DNA of 12,721 nucleotides from contig JAWVZH010000093.1 of assembly GCA_033722295.1 (NCBI GenBank), forward strand, positions 1 to 12,721. The letters are read 5' to 3'. Below the pieces are notes generated by a model. That model searched no databases. It worked only from the letters and a program-made list of their open reading frames with translations, and was not told where the DNA came from. Position 1 is the first letter of the stretch. Each line of letters begins with the position of its first letter. The stretch comes from JAWVZH01 sp033722295 (GTDB lineage: Bacteria > Bacteroidota > Bacteroidia > Chitinophagales > Saprospiraceae). Shown one piece after another: positions 1 through 7,420 of the stretch. The position numbers and the translations under genes were made by a program.

Positions 1-719
1 CGTCGAAGATCTCAGGTGTCCGGGACCAAGAGAAAAAAAGATTGGCCATAATAGGCAGTCCCGGGGAGATCGAAAGGACGAAAACCCTTTTACAAAAGTC
101 GAACATCGAATTTGAAGCCGCGATAAGTATTTCTCCTGACGGCAAAAATCCAGATGATAATTACAAAGGAAACTTGAAAGACCTGAGTGATATCGTTGAC
201 GCCTACCAATTGAATGAGGTCATATTTTGCGCAAAAGATGTGGGAAATTCGGAGATAATGAGGTGGATGACAATATTTTCAGGAGTTCTGCCCGTAAAGA
301 TCATACAGGAAAAGGGGGTGGGTGTTATTGGTTCCAGATATAAGAATAGAAAGGGCGAATGGTATGCGATAGATGCCCAGATGTCGATAGCCGCACCGGA
401 AAGAAGACGTCAAAAGCGACTCGTTGACTTGGTGATCTGTGGAGCTATGCTTTTAGGATGGCCATTGATCATTGCTTTTGATGAATTGAAGAAAGTCTAT
501 GGTGCGTGGTGGTCCGTATTTGTAGGGAAGAAGACATGGATAGCCTATTCCGAAAAAGAAAGCGGCGGTGTTATCTTGCCAATAATAAAACCTGGTGTAT
601 TTTCTCCTGCCTGGCAATCTATGGATGAGGAAATGACGAAACGGATCAATTATCTCTACGCAAAGGATTATACACCCTGGATGGACCTAGATATTTTCTG
701 GAAAGTAATTAACCGATGA
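1..719 (+). CDS. C-terminal part of a glycosyltransferase-like membrane protein with a degenerate sugar-transferase module (5' partial)
   Basis: The reading frame is open to the left edge (first full codon at base 3), so the start and any N-terminal catalytic domain lie outside the window. The TTG at 42 is probably internal. The visible 238 residues begin with a Rossmann-like segment (LAIIGSPGEIERTKTLL, later EVIFCAKDVG), like the nucleotide-binding domain that precedes sugar-transferase modules. A single hydrophobic segment follows near bases 417-485 (RLVDLVICGAMLLGWPLII). The tail has sugar-transferase-like phrases: GKKTWIAY, IKPGVF, and a closing DYTPWMDLDIFWKVI. The stretch that normally carries the catalytic Asp-Glu pair of PglC/WcaJ enzymes seems absent. 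From family knowledge, Bacteroidota have family-2 glycosyltransferases with this kind of tail, so a membrane-bound polysaccharide glycosyltransferase is the best call. The missing N-terminus prevents proof. It ends 3 bases before the next gene and is probably co-transcribed with it. Confidence 0.7.
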   Translation, partial: SKISGVRDQEKKRLAIIGSPGEIERTKTLLQKSNIEFEAAISISPDGKNPDDNYKGNLKDLSDIVDAYQLNEVIFCAKDVGNSEIMRWMTIFSGVLPVKIIQEKGVGVIGSRYKNRKGEWYAIDAQMSIAAPERRRQKRLVDLVICGAMLLGWPLIIAFDELKKVYGAWWSVFVGKKTWIAYSEKESGGVILPIIKPGVFSPAWQSMDEEMTKRINYLYAKDYTPWMDLDIFWKVINR

Positions 720-722
720 CCT

Positions 723-1919
723 ATGACAGTCAATGAACATATTCGACATCTTGTTGAAGAAAAATTCGAACGCTTCGTCTCTATTCGTAGGCACTTGCAT
801 CAGAATCCGGAATTGTCCTTTCAGGAGGAGAGGACGAGTGCGTTCATTCAGGAGATACTCAAAGAGCTGGGTATTCCATTTACCAATGGATGGGCCGGTC
901 ATGGTATAGTGGCTATTATCGAGGGAGAAAAGAAAGGAGGGAAGGTCGTAGGTGTCAGGGCAGATATGGATGCACTGCCGATTCAGGAAAGGAATGAAGT
1001 AGAATATGCTTCTCGGAATAAAGGAGTTATGCACGCATGTGGACATGACGTACATACCACATCTCTTTTGGGAGCCGCTATGATACTCAATGGCTCCAGA
1101 GATTATTTTGGTGGAACCGTGAAGCTGATATTCCAACCCGGTGAGGAAAAATTGCCGGGAGGGGCTTCTATAATGATCAAAGAGGGTGTTTTGGAGAATC
1201 CCAGACCGGATATAATGCTTGGTTTGCACGTGCATCCACCGCTGGAGGCCGGTAAGATCGGAATGAAAAAGGGCCTGTACATGGCTTCAGCAGATGAGAT
1301 ATATATGACGGTCAGAGGTCAAGGGGGGCATGCAGCTTTGCCTCAGGATTGCGTAGATCCGATACTCATAGGTTCCGAGATTATTATGGCCCTTCAAAGT
1401 ATCATATCCAGGAGGAATACACCTACCATACCAAGTGTCCTGAGTTTCGGAAAGATAAACTCCGAAGGTGGCGCAACTAACGTGATTCCCAACAGCGTCC
1501 GTTATGAGGGCACATTTCGTACAATGGATGAATCGTTTCGTCAACAGGCTCATGAGTTGATCGTGAGTATGGCGGAAAATATTGCCAGAGCTCATGGAGG
1601 AAGCGCTGAGATCGATATCAAAAAGGGTTATCCCAGTCTGATAAATGATCATGAGACTACAGAGCAAATGATGAAGAGTGCCATGGATTATTTGGGGCAT
1701 GATAAAGTGGTCGACTTGCCGCCTCGTATGACTGCTGAGGACTTCGCTTATTTTTCTCATGAGATTCCGGCGTGTTTTTTCAGATTGGGAACAGGTAATA
1801 AGGAGAAGGGGATCACAAGTCCTGTCCATACCGACACCTTCGATATTGATGAAGACGCCTTGAAGGTCTCTACCGGTGTGTTCTCTAAAATGGTCATAGA
1901 TGCCCTCCAATCAGATTAG
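723..1919 (+). CDS. M20-family metallo-amidohydrolase (N-acyl amino acid / amino-acid-conjugate hydrolase type)
   Basis: This 398-residue protein is a full-length M20D-type peptidase/amidohydrolase, a cytoplasmic enzyme that removes acyl groups from N-acylated amino acids or related conjugates using two metal ions. The motifs are in order: ADMDALP near residues 80-86, HACGHD at 104-109 (Cys106 and His108 as metal ligands), FQPGEE at 137-142 (catalytic and ligand glutamates), GLHVHP at 167-172 (His169), GGHAALP near 201-207 in the lid/dimerisation domain, TAEDFAYF near 338-344, and a late PVHTD with His369. All expected ligands are present, so it should be active. No signal peptide is seen. 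The ATG at 723 follows the upstream stop by 3 bases and no strong Shine-Dalgarno is visible, which is usual in Bacteroidota. Substrate cannot be read from sequence; hippurate, indole-acetyl-amino-acid and N-acetyl-diaminopimelate hydrolases are all relatives. Confidence 0.92.
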   Translation: MTVNEHIRHLVEEKFERFVSIRRHLHQNPELSFQEERTSAFIQEILKELGIPFTNGWAGHGIVAIIEGEKKGGKVVGVRADMDALPIQERNEVEYASRNKGVMHACGHDVHTTSLLGAAMILNGSRDYFGGTVKLIFQPGEEKLPGGASIMIKEGVLENPRPDIMLGLHVHPPLEAGKIGMKKGLYMASADEIYMTVRGQGGHAALPQDCVDPILIGSEIIMALQSIISRRNTPTIPSVLSFGKINSEGGATNVIPNSVRYEGTFRTMDESFRQQAHELIVSMAENIARAHGGSAEIDIKKGYPSLINDHETTEQMMKSAMDYLGHDKVVDLPPRMTAEDFAYFSHEIPACFFRLGTGNKEKGITSPVHTDTFDIDEDALKVSTGVFSKMVIDALQSD

Positions 1920-1931
1920 AGAAGTTTATAA

Positions 1932-1961
1932 TTTGTAAAAAATTAATTAACAGTATTTTAC
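1932..1961 (+). promoter_or_regulatory. Possible Bacteroidota-type promoter upstream of the response regulator
   Basis: In the AT-rich 110-base gap, a TTTG at 1932-1935 is followed after 18 bases by TATTTTAC at 1954-1961. The Bacteroidota primary sigma consensus is TTTG about 19 bases before TAnnTTTG, so the second box matches only in part and the spacing is one short. It would leave a leader of about 60 bases before the ATG at 2030. AT-rich sequence produces such matches by chance, so this is only a candidate. I saw no convincing hairpin in the same gap. Confidence 0.22.
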
Positions 1962-2029
1962 CTATTACGAAAAAATTTAATTTATCTTAGTGATCCGATA
2001 TTGATTAATAATCGTTGAAACAAGAGCGG

Positions 2030-3301
2030 ATGGCTAAGATCTTAATTGTCGATGACGAAAAGAGCATCAGGAAGACCCTGAGAGATATTCTGGAGTTTGA
2101 GAAATACACTGTAGAAGAGGCAGCGGACGGCATGGAATGTCTCGTAAAACTTAAACAGAACAAGTACGATATCCTCATTCTGGATATTAAAATGCCAAAA
2201 ATGGATGGCATGGAGGCATTGGACCGGGTGCAATTGCTGGCACCTGATATGCCTGTGATCATGATATCTGGTCACGCCACCATCGATACGGCGGTAGAAG
2301 CTGTAAAAAAGGGTGCTTTTGATTTCATCTCCAAACCACCGGATCTTAACCGACTTCTTATTACCATCCGAAACGCCATGGACAAATCTTCTCTGATTTC
2401 AGAGAAAAAGGTACTTCAGAAGAAGGTGGCTAAGGGTCAAGTTAAAGAAATAATCGGTTCTTCTAATGCTATTGAAAAGATCAAAGACACGATAGACCGT
2501 GTAGCTCCCACGGATGCACGAGTACTGATTACCGGCCCTAACGGTTGCGGGAAAGAACTTGTGGCCCGATGGATACATGAAAAGAGCCCTCGCGCTGACC
2601 ATGCCCTTATAGAGGTTAATTGCGCTGCCATACCTTCGGAACTTATTGAAAGCGAATTGTTCGGTCATGAAAAAGGGGCTTTTACCTCAGCTCATAAACA
2701 GCGTGTAGGGAAATTTGAACTTGCGAATGGAGGAACTCTGTTTCTTGACGAAATAGGGGATATGTCATTAGCTGCCCAGGCGAAAGTGCTCAGGGCACTG
2801 CAAGAAAATACCATCTCAAGAGTGGGTGGGGACAAAGAGATAAGGGTTGATGTCAGGGTGATTGCTGCGACCAACAAAGACCTGAGAGTGCGCATAGCGC
2901 ATGGAAAGTTCCGTGAGGACCTCTATCACAGATTGGCAGTGATCATCGCAGATGTGCCACCTCTTATTGAACGAAGAGAAGACATTCCTGACCTTGTAGA
3001 ACACTTTAATGAACTGATAAGTAAGGAATATGGCATTTCACCGAAGAAAATTGATAAGGCTGCCATCAATGAGCTGAAAAAGCTCGAATGGACCGGTAAC
3101 ATACGTGAGCTGAGAAATGTAGTGGAGAGGTTGATCATCCTCTGTGAAAACAAGATCACAAAGAAGGATGTCGTGGACTATGTGATCCCGGCAAGTCAGC
3201 GTTATCATCGTTTCCGGGAGGTATTCGAACAATTCGATAATCTCAAGGAACTGAATAAGTTCATCGAAAAAGAATACGAATCCTTCCGTTCAGCGGTGTG
3301 A
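2030..3301 (+). CDS. NtrC-type sigma-54 response regulator lacking an evident DNA-binding domain
   Basis: I place the start at ATG 2030 (MAKILIVDDEK), which is a canonical receiver N-terminus; a TTG at 2015 would add only five residues. Receiver domain, residues 1-118: acidic pair Asp8/Asp9, phospho-acceptor Asp52, Ser80 and Lys102. The AAA+ sigma-54 interaction domain runs from about 140 to 385: Walker A GPNGCGKE at 169-176, GAFTSA at 216-221 (a variant of the sigma-54-contacting GAFTGA loop), Walker B GGTLFLDEIGDM at 234-245, REDLYHRL at 295-302 and sensor-II GNIRELRN at 356-363. The family normally ends in a Fis-type helix-turn-helix of 40-50 residues. Here the chain stops at residue 423, just after FIEKEYESFR, where that domain would begin. 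No histidine kinase is adjacent, so the partner is unknown. Phosphorylation-controlled activation of RpoN-dependent genes is the likely role. Confidence 0.93.
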   Translation: MAKILIVDDEKSIRKTLRDILEFEKYTVEEAADGMECLVKLKQNKYDILILDIKMPKMDGMEALDRVQLLAPDMPVIMISGHATIDTAVEAVKKGAFDFISKPPDLNRLLITIRNAMDKSSLISEKKVLQKKVAKGQVKEIIGSSNAIEKIKDTIDRVAPTDARVLITGPNGCGKELVARWIHEKSPRADHALIEVNCAAIPSELIESELFGHEKGAFTSAHKQRVGKFELANGGTLFLDEIGDMSLAAQAKVLRALQENTISRVGGDKEIRVDVRVIAATNKDLRVRIAHGKFREDLYHRLAVIIADVPPLIERREDIPDLVEHFNELISKEYGISPKKIDKAAINELKKLEWTGNIRELRNVVERLIILCENKITKKDVVDYVIPASQRYHRFREVFEQFDNLKELNKFIEKEYESFRSAV

Positions 3302-3327
3302 TGAGAAAATGTTTACTTTCAGGAACA

Positions 3328-3341
3328 TCAGATTGATCTGA
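3328..3341. repeat. 14-base dyad TCAGAT-TG-ATCTGA in the gap before the LOG gene
   Basis: Six perfectly complementary bases flank a TG centre, 51 bases upstream of the next start codon. It could be an operator half-site pair, but a dyad this short occurs by chance. It lacks the stem length and U-run of a terminator. Nothing else stands out in this 90-base gap, and no sigma-54 -24/-12 box (TGGC...TTGC) is seen there. Confidence 0.2.
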
Positions 3342-3391
3342 ACGTTTCTACACTTGGTCACACCTATATTTTATTATAAGTCATTCATAAT

Positions 3392-4099
3392 ATGACGGAA
3401 TTTCCTACCAGAAAGAAGTGGAGCAGCCAGATCAAAGGGGAGAATTCCTGGACAATGTTCAAAGTCATCGCCGAATTGGTTGACGGCTTTGAAACGCTCA
3501 ATCGTTTAGGACCTTGTATATCGATCTTTGGATCGGCACGGACGACTCCTGATCATCCATATTACGTTAAGGCCGTAGAAGTCGGAAGAAAGCTTGTTCA
3601 GGCGGGATTCGGCGTGATCAGTGGAGGTGGCCCGGGTATCATGGAAGGAGCGAATAAAGGTGCCGCTATTGAGAACGGACTTTCCGTTGGACTCAACATA
3701 GACCTTCCATTTGAGCAAAGCCATAATCCATTCATCGATGAGGACAAGAATCTGAGCCACAGATACTTTTTTGTGCGAAAGGTCATGTTCGTAAAATACG
3801 CACAGGGTTTTGTAATATTTCCCGGAGGATTCGGTACTATGGATGAACTTTTTGAAGTGCTTACTCTGATACAAACCAATAAGATCAGCAGGGTCCCGGT
3901 TATTCTGGTCGGGACTGAATTCTGGTCTGGATTGAGGGAATGGATGCAAAAAGTTGTATTGGAGACGGAGAACAATATCAAAGAGGAAGACCTGGCCCTG
4001 ATGCCGGTAACCGATGATGCGGATGAGGTGGTCAGATATATCAACGAGTTCTATGCGGGTGATAGAGAATCTCAACTAAAGCCCAATCTGGAGCTATAG
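3392..4099 (+). CDS. LOG-family (TIGR00730) Rossmann-fold protein, putative nucleoside 5'-monophosphate phosphoribohydrolase
   Basis: This 235-residue cytoplasmic protein carries both signatures of the LOG / lysine-decarboxylase-like family. SGGGPGIMEGANKG lies at residues 77-90 and FPGGFGTMDELFE at 143-155, the latter matching the PGGxGTxxE motif exactly. Characterised family members hydrolyse the N-glycosidic bond of nucleoside monophosphates such as AMP or cytokinin riboside monophosphates, giving ribose-5-phosphate plus a base. The older label 'lysine decarboxylase' is not supported for this family. Arg129 and Lys130 (FVRKVMF) fall in the conserved active-site block before the PGG motif. 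The first 40 residues (including WTMFKVIAELVDGFETLNRL) are a helical N-terminal extension found in the longer bacterial forms. The start is the ATG at 3392; no strong ribosome-binding site is seen. Base preference is not readable from sequence. It sits downstream of the regulator across a 90-base gap. Confidence 0.92.
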   Translation: MTEFPTRKKWSSQIKGENSWTMFKVIAELVDGFETLNRLGPCISIFGSARTTPDHPYYVKAVEVGRKLVQAGFGVISGGGPGIMEGANKGAAIENGLSVGLNIDLPFEQSHNPFIDEDKNLSHRYFFVRKVMFVKYAQGFVIFPGGFGTMDELFEVLTLIQTNKISRVPVILVGTEFWSGLREWMQKVVLETENNIKEEDLALMPVTDDADEVVRYINEFYAGDRESQLKPNLEL

Positions 4100-4133
4100 G
4101 ATCAATCGATCTTTAAGCTTATTCCATTTTATT

Positions 4134-4159
4134 CTTAGAACTTGGGCTGTTCTGATAAG
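4134..4159. terminator. Weak stem-loop between convergent LOG and porin genes
   Basis: AGAAC at 4137-4141 pairs with GTTCT at 4149-4153 around a 7-base loop. A CTT/AAG extension (4134-4136 with 4157-4159) adds three pairs across a 3-base bulge. The element lies in the 66-base gap between two genes that end facing each other, where a shared terminator is expected. The stem is short and no clean U-run follows on either strand, so this is a tentative call. Confidence 0.28.
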
Positions 4160-4165
4160 TTGTAT

Positions 4166-6031
4166 TTAGTTCACATACCTCCAGTTTATTCCAAATCTAA
4201 GCATCCAGTCAAAGGAGGGGTAGCCTGTTGCCTGAAGCGGTGGTAATTCCTGCCACAAGGATTGAATTCTTTCTGCTTTCACAAAAACTGTAAACCTGTC
4301 TATTCGGGAAAGAATGAAAGGATCAATGAAGTAATCCCACTGATCGTATGAATCGTCAGAAGGAATGAATTCACCGGTCAGGGGAATGAAATCTGGTATG
4401 TGCTCATGATAAAATACTCTTGCTTCCACACCCGCTCTTAACCACATATTTTCATTAAAGATACTTCCTTCAAAGGCCAGGACATGGCGTGTTGACCATT
4501 CAGGCAGGTTCAAAACATTTCTATTGATGGTTTGCCACAATGCGGCATTAAACAGTTTTACCTTTCCTATTTTAAGATCGGAGGTTAGGGAGAACTGGGT
4601 GAGTGAAACAACATCACTTGGAGCCAGTGTCAGATCTTGATTACGGAATATAAATTCATTAAAAACATATTGTTCGCCTTTCAATTTGATCCCTGAACCC
4701 GATGACGAGATCTGACCGCCAAAATGAAAATACTGAGTAGCTGGAAGTTCCTCCGATAATGAGGGGATGAGTGTTGCATTGAATGCGAGACGCTCGTATA
4801 CCCTTGCAGGGCTTTGTAGACCAAGGTTAACCTCGCCACTCACACTAGCGGCATTACGTAGGTCGAAACTCAGATCACCGTGTAGTCGGAAGTCCCCGAC
4901 CTCTTCCAGAAGCTCCACGTAGGCCGAGGCATTCAGCTTGAACACTTCTTTGATGTTAAACTGCAGGCCTCCGTGAAGCGTGGCGTAACTCAAGTTGATG
5001 ATATCGGCTTCATCATCTATTTTGTAGTGATTGAATAGCAATCCGGTTCGTATCTCAGGAAAAAGGCGAGACGACCATTTGAGGGACAGATCATTGGAAA
5101 TATTTCTGTTTTCCCAGGCATGTCTCAACTTATCGGGATGATCTATCAAGCTGATGTAAACTGAATCCAGTTGATCAGCATTTTGATCGAAATATTTGTA
5201 TTTTCTGTTGTTCACACCCAAAACATTCTCCAGGTATAAACCCGCCTGTTGTTTGTTCCTTATGATTTTCCATTTAATCCCCAGAACGAATTCATTCTCT
5301 TCATCTCGTAATCCGGCTTCAGATTGTTGGACGGGTATGGTCGAGCGCACGTCAAAGCTCTCGTTCTGAAAGAATGAAAGTCCTTCAATTCCGCCGTTTT
5401 CCTGACGATTAAACACATTCCTGATAAAAGCCCCTGAAAGTATGAGGTTACCCTTTGACCTGGTCTGTGATATTCTGACAGCAAATTGGGTATGGTTGGA
5501 CTCATCTCTTGAATAAAGACCATTTTCACTGACCTTCCTGTAAAAGACATCAGCCCGTACATCATGTTTAAAGCCTTTAGAGAACTCACCTTCAAAATGC
5601 GAGTTATCCTGGGCCGATAAGGTGGAATTGGCGAATGAGTTGCCCTGAGAGGCAAAAAGCCGTGTATGAGCATTCTCGGAGGAGTAGTAGGGCAGGTCGT
5701 TGAACTCCCACCTCCATATCCGGTAAGCGTCGTAGCCCAATCTCAACCCAGGACTTTGATCAAAATCGTATTTTACCTGTCTGATCTCACTTCCGTTATT
5801 GCCGAGATCTATGCCCTGCCACAGTGATTGCAAGTGTGGCCGATAGTGGTGAGCCCAGATAGAAGGCGCTGAATCACCTATGCGTTTGAGTTCCGGATTA
5901 TCCCAGTAATATATAAATACAGAATCTCTGACCTTTAGGCTGTCAGGTACCTGGAAAAGGTTTTCCTCTTGAGCGAAGACCTCGCCCAAACCCAAAAACA
6001 TTATACACGATAGAAAAAGAAGCCTCAGCAA
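4166..6031 (-). CDS. Putative outer-membrane porin (Bacteroidota Porin_10-like)
   Basis: The 621-residue product begins with a signal peptide (residues 1-20, hydrophobic core LLFLSCIMFLGLG, likely cleavage after VFA before Gln21). It then shows many alternating, aromatic-rich strands typical of a large outer-membrane beta barrel, ending in MLRFGINWRYVN. The early block SIWAHHYRPHLQSLWQ and the phrases DAYRIWRW and HTRLFASQGNSFANS resemble the Bacteroidota 'putative porin' family as I know it; transport substrate is unknown. The start is unusual. An in-frame TAG lies directly upstream of TTG 6031, and the first in-frame ATG (codon 11) would destroy the signal peptide, so TTG 6031 is the best start. 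It begins 6 bases after the stop of the preceding gene, suggesting translational coupling and a shared transcript with the secreted protein and fabI upstream. Confidence 0.82.
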   Translation of the reverse strand: MLRLLFLSCIMFLGLGEVFAQEENLFQVPDSLKVRDSVFIYYWDNPELKRIGDSAPSIWAHHYRPHLQSLWQGIDLGNNGSEIRQVKYDFDQSPGLRLGYDAYRIWRWEFNDLPYYSSENAHTRLFASQGNSFANSTLSAQDNSHFEGEFSKGFKHDVRADVFYRKVSENGLYSRDESNHTQFAVRISQTRSKGNLILSGAFIRNVFNRQENGGIEGLSFFQNESFDVRSTIPVQQSEAGLRDEENEFVLGIKWKIIRNKQQAGLYLENVLGVNNRKYKYFDQNADQLDSVYISLIDHPDKLRHAWENRNISNDLSLKWSSRLFPEIRTGLLFNHYKIDDEADIINLSYATLHGGLQFNIKEVFKLNASAYVELLEEVGDFRLHGDLSFDLRNAASVSGEVNLGLQSPARVYERLAFNATLIPSLSEELPATQYFHFGGQISSSGSGIKLKGEQYVFNEFIFRNQDLTLAPSDVVSLTQFSLTSDLKIGKVKLFNAALWQTINRNVLNLPEWSTRHVLAFEGSIFNENMWLRAGVEARVFYHEHIPDFIPLTGEFIPSDDSYDQWDYFIDPFILSRIDRFTVFVKAERIQSLWQELPPLQATGYPSFDWMLRFGINWRYVN

Positions 6032-6037
6032 CTATTG

Positions 6038-7411
6038 TCAGTTTTTTATAAATCGCAACGATGTACCGGCTGTGCGAATTATGTATGATCCGGTTGGATA
6101 ACTTGTTACCTGGATCGGATCACCGGAATATTTTAACTGTTCTACCAGGATACCTTCCATATTAAATATCTCCAATAAGGACCCTTTTTTAATTCCTTTC
6201 ACAATGAGCATTTGATCGGCCGGGTTGGGAAAAGCTTTTAAGTGCTGTTTGTTTTCCAATATGCTATTTGTCACAATTTTGCCATCTCCGGGCAGATCGC
6301 ATTCATCAATGGCCTCCAGTACGTAAAGGCCCTGTTGCATATCTGAAACGAGTATATTTCCCGACGGTAAGTAAGGATATACACCCCAGGCACCTTTATA
6401 CCTTCTGTCGTTACTTATTTGACTTGTGGGATAAAAGAATGCACGCTTTGGACTGGAAGGGTCGGATATATCAAAAACCTGGAGCCCGTCGTAATAATAG
6501 GCCACGAAAAGATAATCACATGCCACCAGGGGATTGTGTGCTATACTGTTGGAATCCGGGGAATTGGCGTCAAACGTGGTCTCCGTAAATACGTCGTTAT
6601 AATTGGCTGTGCTCAGTGCCTTAAGCGCATGACCATGGTTCTCATCAGCCATGTAATAATGCGTCCCATCATCAGATAACCATCCCGAATGATTATATCC
6701 CGATTCTGGATACTCATTCGGTTTCAGTGTTGTGATCGTCACAGGTGTGTCTGGATTTGAAAAGTCAGCGATGGCAAATCCGTCATAACCACAATTGAGG
6801 TAACCTGTGTCTGATCTGACATAAATATCATGTACATGTCCAGCTCTTATGTCACCAAAATCTCTGAAATTTTCAATGTGCTTTGGGTCGACGGGATCCT
6901 TTATATCGAAAACACTTAGTGCAGCACTGCCGATTTGAGTGCCATTTGTGGCGCACGAGAACAACAGACTACTTGAAGTATCGATGAAAATATTATGACT
7001 TCTTTGGATGAGTTCATCGCTGTCATAAAGTAACCTCACTGTATCAGGCAAGCCACCGATGTCCATGATCTGCAAAGTGGACGGTCCTTCATCGCAAACG
7101 GCGTAAAGGTATCGACCGATATTATGATAGTCCCTGTGTACGACGCTCGTGCCCTGAGCCTTGCCAGGGACACGAACAGCCTCCTTTGGCGACAGGGGAT
7201 CTGTCACGTCGATGAAGTGAGTACCGTAAGTCGTGCCGATCACTGCAAATTCGCGATCATTAATGGCCAGACCCCATATTTCGTTATATACATTGTCATG
7301 AGCCCGTGAAGCAACCAGGTTGGTATCCACCCATCTTCCAAGAAGTGTCATTTCTTCCTGTGCGGACATCTGAATTGACAGGAATAAGAAGATCAAAATC
7401 GGGTATCTCAT
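6038..7411 (-). CDS. Secreted choice-of-anchor B / LVIVD-repeat protein with a type IX secretion sorting domain
   Basis: The 457-residue protein has a signal peptide (MRYPILIFLFLSIQMSAQ, cleavage near residue 17-18). Residues 20-370 form a beta-propeller-like repeat region with family phrases: WGLAINDREFAVIGTTYGTHFIDVTD at 46-71, RSHNIFID at 137-144, HVHDIYVR at 192-199, HSGWLSDDGTHYYMADENHG at 241-260, AHNPLVACDYLFVAYYYDGLQVFDISDP at 291-318, and GAWGVYPYLPSGNILVSD at 340-357. These match the choice-of-anchor B family (TIGR04312). Residues about 390-457 (AFPNPADQ..., EIFNMEG, YPTGSYIIR) are a type A T9SS sorting domain. The protein should therefore cross the outer membrane through the gliding-associated secretion system and be released or anchored on the surface. 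No catalytic function is evident; binding or adhesion is possible. It follows fabI by 9 bases and precedes the porin by 6. Confidence 0.88.
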   Translation of the reverse strand: MRYPILIFLFLSIQMSAQEEMTLLGRWVDTNLVASRAHDNVYNEIWGLAINDREFAVIGTTYGTHFIDVTDPLSPKEAVRVPGKAQGTSVVHRDYHNIGRYLYAVCDEGPSTLQIMDIGGLPDTVRLLYDSDELIQRSHNIFIDTSSSLLFSCATNGTQIGSAALSVFDIKDPVDPKHIENFRDFGDIRAGHVHDIYVRSDTGYLNCGYDGFAIADFSNPDTPVTITTLKPNEYPESGYNHSGWLSDDGTHYYMADENHGHALKALSTANYNDVFTETTFDANSPDSNSIAHNPLVACDYLFVAYYYDGLQVFDISDPSSPKRAFFYPTSQISNDRRYKGAWGVYPYLPSGNILVSDMQQGLYVLEAIDECDLPGDGKIVTNSILENKQHLKAFPNPADQMLIVKGIKKGSLLEIFNMEGILVEQLKYSGDPIQVTSYPTGSYIIRTAGTSLRFIKN

Positions 7412-7420
7412 ATAATTCTT

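Noticed and set aside
687..1235. A 182-codon minus-strand open frame opposite the M20 amidohydrolase.
   Set aside because: It is antisense to a gene with all catalytic motifs, its translation is rich in His, Cys and Ser with no family pattern, and it shows no start signal.
1287..1910. A 207-codon minus-strand open frame opposite the M20 amidohydrolase.
   Set aside because: A shadow of the real gene; the composition looks like antisense translation and no domain is visible.
3305..3379. A possible continuation of the response regulator after the tandem TGA stops, checked for a lost helix-turn-helix.
   Set aside because: The 24 codons before the next stop do not resemble a Fis-type HTH, so neither read-through nor a pseudogene remnant is supported.
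3506..4075. A 189-codon minus-strand open frame opposite the LOG gene.
   Set aside because: The plus-strand frame has both LOG signature motifs; the antisense product has no recognisable pattern.
4100..4111. GATC-AATC-GATC short dyad just after the LOG stop codon.
   Set aside because: Four-base arms are too short for a terminator or operator call and are expected by chance.
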